Assembly: GCA_937921035.1 (NCBI GenBank)
Contig: CALEUL010000048.1
Coordinates: forward strand, 67,282-131,281
Source of the DNA: an uncultured Porphyromonadaceae bacterium
GTDB taxonomy: Bacteria; Bacteroidota; Bacteroidia; Bacteroidales; Muribaculaceae
Reading direction: 5' to 3'
Length of the DNA: 64,000 bases
The notes under the pieces are model-generated. The model was given only the letters and a program-made list of their open reading frames with translations, had not been told where the DNA came from and did no database searches. Shown one piece after another: positions 34,002 through 43,817 of the stretch; the stretch's first letter is position 1, and each line of letters starts with the position of its first letter. The position numbers were made by a program, and so were the translations under genes.

Positions 34002-34009
34002 TAAATTTG
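34002..34009 (+). promoter_or_regulatory. -7 element of the Fur-family gene and purA
   Basis: TAAATTTG, 25 bases before the ATG at 34035. A GTG at 34014 lies too close to be transcribed with a usable start. Confidence 0.55.
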
Positions 34010-34034
34010 CGGTGTGAAGCCTAAAACAAGCGCG

Positions 34035-34553
34035 ATGCAGGGCGAGAACAATACAAAGGAACAGTGCCGTCGGGTGTTCAGCGAATACCTGACGCGTATG
34101 AATCTGCGGCATACCGCCGAACGTATGAAGCTTCTCGACCTTGTCTGTTCATTCACCGGAGCTTTTTCGGCCGAACAGCTGTACGATGTTGCTTCGGCAT
34201 CTGAAATGCGAGTGGCGCCGGCAACGGTGTACAATACCCTTCGGATTATGTGCGACAGCGGTATATTGCGTGCTGGGGTGGGCGAAGGTCGCGAGCGTGT
34301 CTACGAGATTGGCGCGACATCCGGCATTTTTACGGTGTGCCGTCGTTGCGGGCGAACCAAAGTCTTGCACGACACTACTGCAGAGACTTTTATGGCATTC
34401 CACCGTTTTCGCGGCATTGCTATGGAGTGCTTCACGCTCACTGTTACGGGGCTTTGCCCCTCCTGCGCCAGGGCCGTCAGAAAAAAGAAGGCTTCCGACG
34501 ATGCAATAAAAGAAATTATAACACCAAATAAAGTAAACCAAGCAAAAAAATGA
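34035..34553 (+). CDS. Fur-family transcriptional regulator
   Basis: 172 residues. Winged-helix region: RHTAERMKLLDLVCSFTG, AEQLYDVASASEM, APATVYNTLRIMCDSGIL. The dimerisation domain has two CxxC zinc pairs (CRRCGR and CPSC), but the usual HHDH-type regulatory metal motif is degenerate (TSGIFTVCRRCG). The effector is therefore unclear. Its stop overlaps the purA start by four bases (ATGA), an unusual coupling of a metal/peroxide-type regulator with a purine enzyme. Confidence 0.85.
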   Translation: MQGENNTKEQCRRVFSEYLTRMNLRHTAERMKLLDLVCSFTGAFSAEQLYDVASASEMRVAPATVYNTLRIMCDSGILRAGVGEGRERVYEIGATSGIFTVCRRCGRTKVLHDTTAETFMAFHRFRGIAMECFTLTVTGLCPSCARAVRKKKASDDAIKEIITPNKVNQAKK

Positions 34554-35860
34554 AAGCCGACATACTTTTAGGCCTCCAATGGGGCGACGAAGGAAAAGGT
34601 AAAATTGTTGATGTACTCGCGCCGGACTACGATATCGTAGCCCGTTTTCAGGGTGGACCCAACGCCGGTCATACACTCGAGTTCGACGGCCGCAAGCACG
34701 TGCTCCGTTCGATTCCTTCCGGTATTTTCGCCGGCAATGGTACAAGCATTATCAATATCATAGGTAACGGTGTCGTTCTCGATCCGGTACTGTTCCGCGA
34801 TGAGGCCCAGGCTCTCGAAGCAGAGGGCATAGATCTGCGCGGAATGCTCAAGATATCCAAGAAAACGCATCTTATTCTGCCTACACACCGCCGTCTGGAC
34901 GCTGCCAATGAGCGTGCTAAAGGTGCATCCAAGATAGGCACCACAGGCAAGGGCATCGGTCCCACATATACAGACAAGGTTGCCCGCCGCGGTCTCCGCG
35001 TAGGTGATATTCTTTCCGAAGATTTCGGCGCGCACTATACATCTGTTCGCGACAGCCACTTGGAGCAGCTCGAAGCCTTGGGAATGTCTGTTGCCGGAAC
35101 AAAAGATTTTGTTGACGCCGAGCAGAACTGGTTCGACGCTATCGACTATCTCCGCAATTTCGACCTTATCGACAGCGAACACTATGTTAACAAGGCCCTC
35201 GACAGCAGCCACAGCATGCTTTGCGAAGGTGCCCAGGGTACGATGCTCGACGTTGACTTCGGTTCCTATCCCTTTGTAACTTCCAGCAACACAATTACTG
35301 CAGGCGCATGCACGGGCCTTGGCCTGGCTCCCACACGCATCGGCAAGGTGTACGGTATCTTCAAGGCATATTGTACCCGAGTAGGCAGCGGTCCTTTCCC
35401 CACCGAACTTTTCGATGAAACAGGAGCAACAATACGCGCCATCGGCCACGAATACGGTGCCGTTACCGGCCGCGAGCGCCGCTGCGGCTGGCTCGATCTT
35501 GTAGCACTCCGCTATGCTGTGATGATAGACGGCGCCACACATCTTATCATGATGAAGAGCGACGTGCTCGACGACTTCGATGAAATTAAGGTATGCACAG
35601 CCTACCAGATGCCCGACGGCACCATTACGCGCGACTTCCCCTTCACCGTCGGCTACAATGCCGAGGGCGCCGGTGAGATAGAACCGGTTTACGAGACTTT
35701 CCCCGGCTGGAAAACAAAACTTTCAGGCATACGCAACTACGATGAGCTTCCGCAGGCTTTCAAGAACTATGTGAAGTTTATCGAAGAAGAAACAGGCGTA
35801 CCTGTTGCTATTGTTTCCGTCGGCCCCGACCGCACAGAAACAATAGTGCGCGATATCTGA
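34550..35860 (+). CDS. purA: Adenylosuccinate synthetase
   Basis: 436 residues. It joins IMP and aspartate using GTP, the first step from IMP to AMP. LGLQWGDEGKGKIVDVLAPD is the GTP-binding start with the catalytic Asp; GGPNAGHTL, KASKIGTTGKGIGPTYTDK-like segment (GASKIGTTGKGIGPTYTDK) and GRERRCGWLDLVALRYA are conserved. Length is as expected. It is translationally coupled to the Fur-family gene. Confidence 0.97.
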   Translation: MKADILLGLQWGDEGKGKIVDVLAPDYDIVARFQGGPNAGHTLEFDGRKHVLRSIPSGIFAGNGTSIINIIGNGVVLDPVLFRDEAQALEAEGIDLRGMLKISKKTHLILPTHRRLDAANERAKGASKIGTTGKGIGPTYTDKVARRGLRVGDILSEDFGAHYTSVRDSHLEQLEALGMSVAGTKDFVDAEQNWFDAIDYLRNFDLIDSEHYVNKALDSSHSMLCEGAQGTMLDVDFGSYPFVTSSNTITAGACTGLGLAPTRIGKVYGIFKAYCTRVGSGPFPTELFDETGATIRAIGHEYGAVTGRERRCGWLDLVALRYAVMIDGATHLIMMKSDVLDDFDEIKVCTAYQMPDGTITRDFPFTVGYNAEGAGEIEPVYETFPGWKTKLSGIRNYDELPQAFKNYVKFIEEETGVPVAIVSVGPDRTETIVRDI

Positions 35861-35894
35861 CACTAAATACCATAAACCTATATCCTTAAAACAC

Positions 35895-37142
35895 ATGGCA
35901 ACTGTTAAACCTTTCAAAGGAATACGTCCGCCCCGCGAACTTGTTACAGAGGTCGCATCGCGTCCGTATGACGTTCTCAACAGTCAGGAGGCCCGCGAGG
36001 AAGCTGAAGGCAATCCCCGCTCGCTTTACCATATCATCAAACCTGAAATCGACTTTGCTCCCGGTACCGATGAGCACGATCCAATGGTGTACGACAAGGC
36101 TGTAGAGAACTTCCGCAAGTTCCGCGAGAATGGGTGGCTCCTTCAGGACCCCGAGGAACATTATTACATTTACGCACAGACCATGAACGGCCGTACGCAG
36201 TACGGTATAGTCGTGGCTGCCAGCGTAGCTGATTATATGGAAGGCCGCATCAAAAAGCACGAACTTACCCGCCGCGACAAAGAAGAGGACCGCATGAAAC
36301 ATGTGCGCATAAACAATGCCAACATCGAGCCGGTATTCTTCGCTTTCCCTGACAATACGGAGCTCGACGATGTTATCAAAACTGTTACCGTAGGCAAGCC
36401 TGAGTATGATTTTGTGGCTCCCGACGGCTTTGGCCATCATTTCTGGGTTATCAGCGACAAAAATCTTATCGATCGCGTTACCAAGGCGTTCGCAGCCATT
36501 CCTTATCTTTACATTGCCGACGGACACCACCGCAGCGCTGCTGCTGCCCTTGTGGGAGCCGAAAAGGCAAAGCAGAATCCCGAGCATCGCGGCGACGAGG
36601 AATATAACTATTTCCTTGCCGTGGCTTTCCCGGCCTCGCATCTCAAGATTATCGACTATAACCGTGTAGTGAAGGACCTCAATGGCATGTCTCCTGCCGA
36701 GTTCCTTGAGAAACTCGAGGAAAACTTCGTTGTAGAGGAAAAAGGCGAGGACATTTATACTCCGGTTGCCCTGCACAATTTCGCGCTTTATCTGGAAGGC
36801 CGCTGGTACTCGCTTACCGCACGCCCCGGAACATATAACGACAGCGACCCCATCGGCGTGCTCGACGTTACCATTTCTTCCGACCTTATCCTCCGTGATC
36901 TTATCGGCATCACTGACCTCCGTTCCGACAAGCGTATCGACTTTGTCGGCGGTATCCGTGGTCTTGGAGAGCTTAAACGCCGTGTGGATTCCGGAGAGAT
37001 GGCTTTTGCGCTTGCGCTGTATCCTGTGAGCATGGACCAGCTTATGGCGATCGCCGACAGCGGTAACATAATGCCGCCAAAAACCACGTGGTTCGAGCCC
37101 AAACTCCGTTCCGGTCTTATCATCCATTCTCTCGAAGACTGA
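35895..37142 (+). CDS. DUF1015 family protein
   Basis: 415 residues, cytoplasmic. The family opening KPFKGIRPPRELVTEVASRP followed by YDVLNSQEAREEA is clear, and the conserved centre FYIADGHHR-like segment (YIADGHHRSAAAALVGAE) follows. DUF1015 proteins are widespread in anaerobes, often near serine-biosynthesis genes, and their activity is not established. Here the gene follows purA after 34 bases. Confidence 0.88.
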   Translation: MATVKPFKGIRPPRELVTEVASRPYDVLNSQEAREEAEGNPRSLYHIIKPEIDFAPGTDEHDPMVYDKAVENFRKFRENGWLLQDPEEHYYIYAQTMNGRTQYGIVVAASVADYMEGRIKKHELTRRDKEEDRMKHVRINNANIEPVFFAFPDNTELDDVIKTVTVGKPEYDFVAPDGFGHHFWVISDKNLIDRVTKAFAAIPYLYIADGHHRSAAAALVGAEKAKQNPEHRGDEEYNYFLAVAFPASHLKIIDYNRVVKDLNGMSPAEFLEKLEENFVVEEKGEDIYTPVALHNFALYLEGRWYSLTARPGTYNDSDPIGVLDVTISSDLILRDLIGITDLRSDKRIDFVGGIRGLGELKRRVDSGEMAFALALYPVSMDQLMAIADSGNIMPPKTTWFEPKLRSGLIIHSLED

Positions 37143-37165
37143 GAATTTCGTAAAACCTATATATT

Positions 37166-37201
37166 ATCAGCCCCGGTCTGTTCGCACAGGCCGGGGCTGA
37201 T
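37166..37201. terminator. Bidirectional terminator, DUF1015/PspC
   Basis: An 11-bp GC-rich stem (ATCAGCCCCGG/CCGGGGCTGAT) with an inner paired loop between two convergent genes. Confidence 0.65.
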
Positions 37202-37234
37202 GCTGTCGCTGTTTCTATATGTGGAAACTTTGCC

Positions 37235-38296
37235 TTATATAATATTGATTACGAATACAAAGAATACTACTAAAAGAATAACAAAGATAGCAAGCATAGC
37301 CCATGCGAAAGCCGGTTTGGGTCCTTTCGAGTTGGTAACCACTGCAAAGGCGCCCCAGGCGAGGCCAAACGAAAGTGTCAGAGCCATTAGTATCGATATC
37401 ACTACCGCTACGATGTTGTGCGAAACGGCAACCTCGTTCCAGGGCACATCGGCCAGAAAAGATGGTATTGTGCCGATGTGGTAGGCGGTGAGACCGATAA
37501 CGAAAAATATGATAGCCATAAGACATCCTATGCCGAAAATAGCGCATATTCCACCAAGTATGGCCATGAGCGATTTGCCTATGATGCTGAAAACGGTGGC
37601 GAAAAAGTTGTTGCTGTCGTCGTTGTATGGAGGGGGAGCGACGGTCGTTTCCATAACGGCCTGTCCAACGCTGTTCAGGTTCATAGGCTCGCCGCGCATC
37701 TCGATAATCTGCTTGGGCGTACGAGCCAGCGGGATTATCATCCAGCATATAAGGTAGACAATCGTCAGCGGCCACACATCCGAGAATATAGCCAGAATCA
37801 CATAGAACAGGCGCATGATATTGGCATTCCAGCCCAGGAAGTAGCCCAGACCGCCGAATACGCCGCCGAACACCTTGTTGTCGTTGCTGCGGAACAGCTT
37901 TTTGCGCGTGGGGAAGTTGAACTGGACGAATGCCTTCTTGTCGCCGTTCTCAGCGTTGGCATTCTCTGCCTTGCATTCCGTCTGCTGTTCGTTTTCGCCG
38001 GTGTTGCTGTCCGTCTGGCACTCCTGCTCCGGCTGACCGTCCGAAATGTCTTCTGGGCGTCCCAGTGTCTCTATAACGTTGTTTACGTCGGCAAGCACAA
38101 TCACGCATTTGCCGCCGTCCATGCGGTTGCTTAAAAGCTCGCGTATACGGCTTTCGATATCGCCTACTATTTCCTCGCCTTCCTCTCCGCGGAATGATAA
38201 ACGCAACTGTTCAAGATAGTTGTTCAGAAGATTATAGGCATCTTCATCGATGTAGAAAATTTGGCCGTCGATGTTGGCCGGAAAAGTCTTTTTCAT
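37235..38296 (-). CDS. PspC-domain multi-pass membrane protein
   Basis: 353 residues. A cytoplasmic N-terminus (about 1-150) with an acidic/glutamine-rich linker and a conserved regulatory segment (YNLLNNYLEQLRLSFRGEEG, DIESRIRELLSNRM) precedes a PspC domain (KVFGGVFGGLGYFLGWNANI followed by RLFYVILAIFSD). Four more C-terminal helices follow. PspC proteins act in envelope-stress responses. It overlaps PadR by four bases (ATGA); PadR-PspC pairs are common in Bacteroidetes. The longer upstream reading frame belongs to the PadR gene region and was rejected. Confidence 0.88.
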   Translation of the reverse strand: MKKTFPANIDGQIFYIDEDAYNLLNNYLEQLRLSFRGEEGEEIVGDIESRIRELLSNRMDGGKCVIVLADVNNVIETLGRPEDISDGQPEQECQTDSNTGENEQQTECKAENANAENGDKKAFVQFNFPTRKKLFRSNDNKVFGGVFGGLGYFLGWNANIMRLFYVILAIFSDVWPLTIVYLICWMIIPLARTPKQIIEMRGEPMNLNSVGQAVMETTVAPPPYNDDSNNFFATVFSIIGKSLMAILGGICAIFGIGCLMAIIFFVIGLTAYHIGTIPSFLADVPWNEVAVSHNIVAVVISILMALTLSFGLAWGAFAVVTNSKGPKPAFAWAMLAIFVILLVVFFVFVINII

Positions 38297-38646
38297 TGTT
38301 GTTCGATTGTAGATTCGGTTTGGTTGGCGAGGAGATGGTTGATTGAACGACTTATTTCTTCCCACGACAGGCGTAGCTGGTCCAGCGTACATTCGCCCAT
38401 AGGGGTTATGGAGTAATATTTGCGAGGTGGCCCGGATGGAGATTCCTCCCACCGGTAGGACAGAAGGCCGTCGTTTTTCAGACGTGTAAGCAACGGATAG
38501 AGAGTGCCTTCCATCACTATCATGTGAGCCTCCTTCATACGGGCGATGATTTCGTTTGCGTAAGCATCGCCGTTTTTCAATAGGATTAGCACGCAAAACT
38601 CCAGCATGCCCTTGCGCATTTGCGATTTAGAGTTGTCGATGTTCAT
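38293..38646 (-). CDS. PadR-family transcriptional regulator
   Basis: 117 residues. The PadR winged helix is clear: KGMLEFCVLILLKNGDAYAN, EIIARMKEAHMIVMEGTLYP, LLTRLKNDGLLSYRW, PPRKYYSITPMGECTLDQL. It likely represses its own operon with the PspC gene through the palindromes at 38717-38741. Usual length for the compact PadR group. Confidence 0.93.
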   Translation of the reverse strand: MNIDNSKSQMRKGMLEFCVLILLKNGDAYANEIIARMKEAHMIVMEGTLYPLLTRLKNDGLLSYRWEESPSGPPRKYYSITPMGECTLDQLRLSWEEISRSINHLLANQTESTIEQQ

Positions 38647-38698
38647 GTTTTCTTTTTGTGATTGTAGATTTTCAGAGGGCTGTTTTGTTTTGACACTG

Positions 38699-38706
38699 CA
38701 AAGTTA
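38699..38706 (-). promoter_or_regulatory. -7 element of the PadR-PspC operon
   Basis: TAACTTTG on the minus strand, 52 bases before the ATG at 38646. Confidence 0.6.
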
Positions 38707-38716
38707 ATGCATGTTA

Positions 38717-38741
38717 TAGTACTATGCAATACAAAGTACTA
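38717..38741. promoter_or_regulatory. Putative PadR operator (two AGTACT palindromes)
   Basis: TAGTACTA at 38717-38724 and AGTACTA at 38735-38741 are two palindromic AGTACT cores 17 bp apart, on either side of the expected -33 position of the padR promoter. The rest of 38742-38881 shows nothing recognisable. Confidence 0.45.
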
Positions 38742-38881
38742 AATTTTAACAAAATTTTACATTATGCACGACCGTAACCTTTCCAATTAGTCTTATTAGT
38801 TCGATAAGTCCAATTTCATTCCGCGGTCCATTCTCCGTCCTCCGCTCTTCACTTTTATTTGCGGGGTCCTGCAAAATTTAG

Positions 38882-38889
38882 TAAATTTG
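38882..38889 (+). promoter_or_regulatory. -7 element of the small-protein/dxs operon
   Basis: TAAATTTG, 20 bases before the small-protein ATG at 38910. Confidence 0.55.
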
Positions 38890-38909
38890 CGTGATTAACG
38901 ATAATAAGA

Positions 38910-39080
38910 ATGAAAACATCGGTAATATTGCGTTTTGTCATTCTTGGCGTTCTGTGGCTTGGGCTGGTAATCTATCTTGTTGCCAGTGCACCGTTTACGC
39001 TTTATACCGCTTTTGTTATAGTGGCGTCGGCTATTATTATTTTTGTGCCGATGTACAAGAAATATGTAAATAAGAAATGA
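38910..39080 (+). CDS. Small two-helix membrane protein coupled to dxs
   Basis: 56 residues: [20 protein letters not shown] begins the first helix (about 7-27) and a second helix (about 31-48, [18 protein letters not shown]) precedes a basic tail. A promoter element lies 20 bases upstream, and the stop overlaps the dxs start by four bases (ATGA), which argues that it is a translated gene. No family was recognised. It may modulate the membrane or simply feed translation into dxs. Confidence 0.65.
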   Translation: MKTSVILRFVILGVLWLGLVIYLVASAPFTLYTAFVIVASAIIIFVPMYKKYVNKK

Positions 39081-40999
39081 GTATGGATGCGACTAACCAG
39101 TGCGGCCCACTGTTGGCCACAATCTCCACGCCAGCCGACCTGCGTAAGCTGAGCGTTGAACAGTTGCCGCAGCTTTGCTCCGAAATTCGCCAGTTCCTTA
39201 TAAAGTCCCTGTCGGTCAATCCGGGTCATTTTGCTTCGAGCATGGGAGCTGTGGAGCTGACAGTGGCTCTTCACTATGTCTTCGATACACCTTATGACCG
39301 TATTGTGTGGGATGTGGGCCATCAGGCTTATGGCCATAAAATTCTTACAGGGCGTCGCGAAGCTTTCGCTCAAAACCGCAAGATGGGTGGCCTGAGCGGT
39401 TTTCCTACGCCTGCCGAGAGTGAGTATGATACATTTTCGGCCGGTCATGCCTCAAATTCGATATCGGCGGCGCTTGGTATGGCTGTCGCAAGCACGCTCA
39501 AGGGTGAGGCTCCTCGTCGTAATGTTGTTGCGGTCGTCGGGGACGCTTCAATAAGCGGCGGTCTGGCCTTCGAGGGGCTGAACAATGCCTCGAATATGCC
39601 AAATAACCTTCTTATTGTGCTTAACGACAATGATATGAGTATCGATGAAAACGTCGGTGCCCTGAATTCGTATATGGCACACATGAACACGTCGAAGGTT
39701 TACAACGATATCCGCTACAGACTTTCCAAGTGGCTAACCGCAAAACATCTGATAAGCGATAAGGGCCGAGGGGCGCTTATACGCTTCACGAACAGCATAA
39801 AGAGTCTGCTTTCCAGACAACAGAATATTTTTGAGGGACTGAACATTCGCTATTTCGGTCCGTTCGACGGCCACGACGTAGGAAACCTCGTGCGTGTGCT
39901 CTCCGATATCCGTGATATGCGTGGACCACGCATTTTGCATCTTCGCACCGTAAAAGGCAAAGGCTATGAACCCGCCGAGAGGGATCCCGCGCACTGGCAT
40001 GCTCCCGGTAAATTCAATCCAGAGACAGGCGAGCGTCTTACAGGGCCGAAAGGTGCCGGTGTGCCTCCCAAATATCAGGATGTGTTCGGCAACACCCTTG
40101 TGGAGCTTGCGCAGCAGAATCCCTCTATTGTTGCCATAACGGCGGCCATGTTGTCCGGCACGTCGGTCGGCATAATGCAGGGCGTTATGCCAGAACGCGT
40201 TTTCGATGTCGGCATATCCGAGGGCCATGCAGTTACGTTCGCCGGCGGTCTCGCCAAAGATGGCATGCTGCCATTTGTTGCGATATATAGCAGCTTCCTG
40301 CAGCGTGCCTACGACCATATAATCCACGACGTAGCTCTGATGGGCTTGCCGGTGATATTCTGCATCGACCGCGCCGGTCTTGTCGGCGAGGATGGTGCCA
40401 CGCATCATGGCGCTTATGATCTTGCCTATCTTAGAACCGTGCCCGGCATGACAATCGCTGCCGCCCGCGATGCCGTTGCCTTGCGCAACCTTATGTACAC
40501 AGCGCAGAAACTGCGCCGCGGACCTTTTGCAATACGTTATCCGCGTGGAGCTTCAGAAACGGCCGACTGGCAGAAACCTTTTGCCGAACTTCCTGTTGGA
40601 AAGGGCGAGAAACTGCGCGACGGTAATGCCGCTGCGGTGCTTTCTGTCGGTCCGGTCGCAGCCGATGTACAGCGGGCTATCGTGAAATCCGGCATCGATG
40701 TCGCGCATTACGATATGATATATCTCAAGCCACTCGACGAGGATATCCTTGCCGAGGTAGCTGCAAAGAGGTGTCCGATTATAACCGTTGAGGACGGCAC
40801 GGTAAACGGAGGTCTTGGCAGTGCCGTGGCCGAATGGATGACGGCACACGGCTGTGGCCAGCAGATACGTCGCCTCGGTATTCCCGACAGATTCATCCCG
40901 CAGGCCACGCCCGCGCAGCAGCACAAAATGGCCGGCTTCGACGTTGATTCTATTGCAGCGGCCCTCGCCGAAGTAACTTCCAAAAGCAGCAACGGATGA
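39077..40999 (+). CDS. dxs: 1-deoxy-D-xylulose-5-phosphate synthase
   Basis: 640 residues. It condenses pyruvate and glyceraldehyde 3-phosphate using thiamine diphosphate, the first step of the MEP isoprenoid pathway. [18 protein letters not shown] is the ThDP/Mg2+ motif, [18 protein letters not shown] the conserved N-terminal region, and [19 protein letters not shown] the transketolase central motif. The C-terminal transketolase domain is complete. Both ends overlap neighbours by four bases (ATGA), with the small membrane gene and with trkA. Confidence 0.97.
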   Translation: MSMDATNQCGPLLATISTPADLRKLSVEQLPQLCSEIRQFLIKSLSVNPGHFASSMGAVELTVALHYVFDTPYDRIVWDVGHQAYGHKILTGRREAFAQNRKMGGLSGFPTPAESEYDTFSAGHASNSISAALGMAVASTLKGEAPRRNVVAVVGDASISGGLAFEGLNNASNMPNNLLIVLNDNDMSIDENVGALNSYMAHMNTSKVYNDIRYRLSKWLTAKHLISDKGRGALIRFTNSIKSLLSRQQNIFEGLNIRYFGPFDGHDVGNLVRVLSDIRDMRGPRILHLRTVKGKGYEPAERDPAHWHAPGKFNPETGERLTGPKGAGVPPKYQDVFGNTLVELAQQNPSIVAITAAMLSGTSVGIMQGVMPERVFDVGISEGHAVTFAGGLAKDGMLPFVAIYSSFLQRAYDHIIHDVALMGLPVIFCIDRAGLVGEDGATHHGAYDLAYLRTVPGMTIAAARDAVALRNLMYTAQKLRRGPFAIRYPRGASETADWQKPFAELPVGKGEKLRDGNAAAVLSVGPVAADVQRAIVKSGIDVAHYDMIYLKPLDEDILAEVAAKRCPIITVEDGTVNGGLGSAVAEWMTAHGCGQQIRRLGIPDRFIPQATPAQQHKMAGFDVDSIAAALAEVTSKSSNG

Positions 41000-42330
41000 G
41001 AATTATTATAGCAGGAGCAGGCGAGGTTGGTTCGCACCTTGCAAAGCTGCTTTCCAACGAGGAACAGGATATTACCCTTATCGACAGCAATGCTGAACGC
41101 CTTGCCGTACTTGATGCGAGCCTTAACCTGCTTACATTTGCCGGCGATCCTACAATGTTTTCCGTTCTCAGGGGGGCTGGCGTAGGAGATTGCGACCTGT
41201 TTATCGCCGTTACGCCCTACGAGACAAACAACATTGTGGCCTGTTCGATAGCAAAGAATCTCGGTGCCAAAACAACAGTTGCGCGAATAGATTCGTACGA
41301 TTTTATGGAGCCGGATAATACAGTCTTTGTTCGCCGTATGGGCGTAGATCGTGTGATTTATCCCGAATATCTTGCTGCACAGGAGATTGTTACAGCTTTA
41401 AAACGGACATGGGCCCGCAACTGGTTCGAACTACACAACGGCAAGATTATCCTGGCCGGCGTGAAACTGCGTGGGGGCGCCCCAATAGTGGGTGTGAAAC
41501 TCAAAGACTTTTCCTCTGCCAACCGTCATTTCCATGTTTCGGCAATCAAGCGTAACCACGAGACCATTATCCCGCGAGGCGACGATACAATTATGAACGG
41601 TGATATTGTATATATCACCACTACGCGCGACAATATCGACGAGCTTATCCAGATTACCGGCAAAACGGCATATCGTGTGCGTCGCGTGTTGATTATGGGC
41701 GGCTCCAAAATAGCAGTGCGCCTTGTAAACCTTGCCGGCGACGAATTCAAGTTCAAGATTGTGGAGAGCGACTCCGAACGCTGCAAGCAACTGCCGCAGA
41801 AGTGTCCCAACTGCGAGATTATTCATGGCGACGCCCGCGACCCCGAATTGCTTGCCGAGATAGGCATTACCGACGACGACGCATTTCTGGCTCTTACGGA
41901 CAACAGCGAGGCAAATATCCTTACGTGCCTTACGGCCAAGGAGTTCAATGTAAGAAAGACAGTTGCAGAAGTTGAGTCCATCCAGTTTATATCGCAGGCC
42001 GAGAATCTGAATATCGGAACAGTGGTGAACAAGAAACTGTTGGCTTCCAGTACGATATTCCAGCTGCTGCTTGATGCCGATTCATCTTCCGCAAAGTTTA
42101 TGGCGTTGGCCGATGCCGAGGTTGCAGAACTGGAAGCTAAAGAAGGTTCCAAAATTACTCGCTGTCCTGTAAAGGATCTCAAGCTGCCGCGCGAGCTCAC
42201 ACTCGCAGGCCTTATCCGCGACGACAAAGGCATGCTTATCACCGGTATGACTACAATCCAGCCCGGCGATCACGTGCTTGTATTCTGTCTTGCAGGAGCG
42301 CTACATAAAATAGAACGTCTATTCAGTTGA
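40996..42330 (+). CDS. trkA: Trk potassium uptake regulatory subunit
   Basis: 444 residues with two RCK units: the first Rossmann loop [20 protein letters not shown], the second [20 protein letters not shown], each followed by a TrkA-C domain. It binds NAD(H)/ATP and gates the TrkH channel from the cytoplasmic face. The ATGA overlap with dxs and the four-base gap to trkH place it in one transcription unit. Confidence 0.95.
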   Translation: MRIIIAGAGEVGSHLAKLLSNEEQDITLIDSNAERLAVLDASLNLLTFAGDPTMFSVLRGAGVGDCDLFIAVTPYETNNIVACSIAKNLGAKTTVARIDSYDFMEPDNTVFVRRMGVDRVIYPEYLAAQEIVTALKRTWARNWFELHNGKIILAGVKLRGGAPIVGVKLKDFSSANRHFHVSAIKRNHETIIPRGDDTIMNGDIVYITTTRDNIDELIQITGKTAYRVRRVLIMGGSKIAVRLVNLAGDEFKFKIVESDSERCKQLPQKCPNCEIIHGDARDPELLAEIGITDDDAFLALTDNSEANILTCLTAKEFNVRKTVAEVESIQFISQAENLNIGTVVNKKLLASSTIFQLLLDADSSSAKFMALADAEVAELEAKEGSKITRCPVKDLKLPRELTLAGLIRDDKGMLITGMTTIQPGDHVLVFCLAGALHKIERLFS

Positions 42331-42334
42331 AAGT

Positions 42335-43813
42335 ATGGCTATTTACGATTTAGTGAAGTCGCATCTTATTAATGTACGCATGCTCACACGTGTGATGGGA
42401 TGGCTTCTCTTTATCGAGACGCTGTTCATGCTGTTTCCGCTGGCAGCCTGCATATATTTCGGGCACGAAGACTGGAAGGCTTTTGCTATTGCGGCCGGTA
42501 TTACCGTTTCGGCGGCGTTTATAAGCACCGTGTACAGCCGTCCGCGCAGCAGTCATCTTGGCAAGCGCGACGCTTTTCTCCTTACGGCCCTGGTGTGGGT
42601 GGTTTTCACTCTGTTCGGGCTGATACCCTTCATGTTGTGCGACCATCCGCTGGGATTCACCGACGCATTCTTCGAAGCCATGTCGGGATTTACGACAACG
42701 GGCACATCGGTAATTCCCAATATCGATGCCATGAGCCGGGGTATACATCTGTGGCGCGCTATAATGCAGTGGGTTGGAGGCATGGGTATTGTACTTTTCA
42801 CGCTCGCCATTATCCCGTCGCTGAATCATTCGGGCGGCATGCAGATGTTCAACGCTGAGGTAACGGGCATAACGCACGATAAAATCCGTCCGCGCATAAG
42901 CCAGACGGCCAAAGTATTGTGGCGCATATATGTGGTGCTTACAGTACTGCTGATCGTGTTGCTGTGGGTCGGTCCTATGAACTTTTTCGACAGTGTATGC
43001 CATGCGCTGAGCGCCATTTCCACCGGAGGATTCTCGGACACGGACCAAGGTATTTCGCGGTGGCACTGTGATTTATACGTAAAGGTGGTGCTAACGGTTT
43101 TTATGTTCCTTGGTGGCGTCAACTTCAGTATTATTTTCCGTGTGAGCAGAGGCGATTTCAAAGCCATACGCAACGATGTGTTCCGTGCCTTTATCTACAT
43201 CATCGGCGGCACATGGGTATTGTTTGTGATTTCTATTTTTGTTACAGGAACGTACGAGGACTGGCAGGACCTTACGATAAATCCACTGTTCCACATTGTA
43301 GCTGTGATAACCTCTACGGGTTTCACAGCCAGTAACTTCGAGATGTGGGGCGCATTCCCTCTGGCCCTTACATTCGTACTCATGTTTATGGGTGCCTGTG
43401 CGGGCAGTACCACCGGCGGTGCAAAAATAGACCGTATACTTTTCCTTTTCAAGAACGCGCGCAACGAGTTGTTCCGCAGCCTCAATCCGTATTCCGTGAT
43501 GGCTGTGCGCATAAACGGTAAGGTTGTGAGCCCTGATCTTGTGTCGAAAGTAATTGGTTTTCTGTGTATATACTCTCTGCTGATCATCGGCGGAGGCATA
43601 GCGCTCACGGCATGTGGCACGCCTATAGTCGATGCTTTTTTCGCCTCTTTCTCCTGTATGTCCAATACCGGACTTGGCGCCGGTGTAACAAGCGGTGGCT
43701 ATGAGACTTTGCGTCCGATTGCAAAATGGATTCTATCTGCTCTTATGCTTATCGGGCGTCTTGAGATTTTTACGGTTCTCGTTCTTTTTACACGTGCGTT
43801 CTGGCGCAGGTAG
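42335..43813 (+). CDS. trkH: Trk/Ktr potassium channel subunit
   Basis: 492 residues, about ten membrane helices with four pore loops: MSGFTTTGTSVIPN, SAISTGGFSD, ITSTGFTASNF-type segment (ITSTGFTASNFEMW) and SCMSNTGLGAGVTS. The glycine in each loop lines the selectivity filter. It takes up K+ with TrkA for turgor and pH control. Confidence 0.95.
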   Translation: MAIYDLVKSHLINVRMLTRVMGWLLFIETLFMLFPLAACIYFGHEDWKAFAIAAGITVSAAFISTVYSRPRSSHLGKRDAFLLTALVWVVFTLFGLIPFMLCDHPLGFTDAFFEAMSGFTTTGTSVIPNIDAMSRGIHLWRAIMQWVGGMGIVLFTLAIIPSLNHSGGMQMFNAEVTGITHDKIRPRISQTAKVLWRIYVVLTVLLIVLLWVGPMNFFDSVCHALSAISTGGFSDTDQGISRWHCDLYVKVVLTVFMFLGGVNFSIIFRVSRGDFKAIRNDVFRAFIYIIGGTWVLFVISIFVTGTYEDWQDLTINPLFHIVAVITSTGFTASNFEMWGAFPLALTFVLMFMGACAGSTTGGAKIDRILFLFKNARNELFRSLNPYSVMAVRINGKVVSPDLVSKVIGFLCIYSLLIIGGGIALTACGTPIVDAFFASFSCMSNTGLGAGVTSGGYETLRPIAKWILSALMLIGRLEIFTVLVLFTRAFWRR

Positions 43814-43817
43814 CACT

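Noticed and set aside
34014..34034. GTG start for the Fur-family regulator
   Set aside because: It lies about four bases after the -7 element, upstream of the expected transcript start; the ATG at 34035 fits better.
35886..37127. Antisense reading frame of 413 codons opposite the DUF1015 gene
   Set aside because: Composition is that of a shadow frame and the sense protein is a recognised family.
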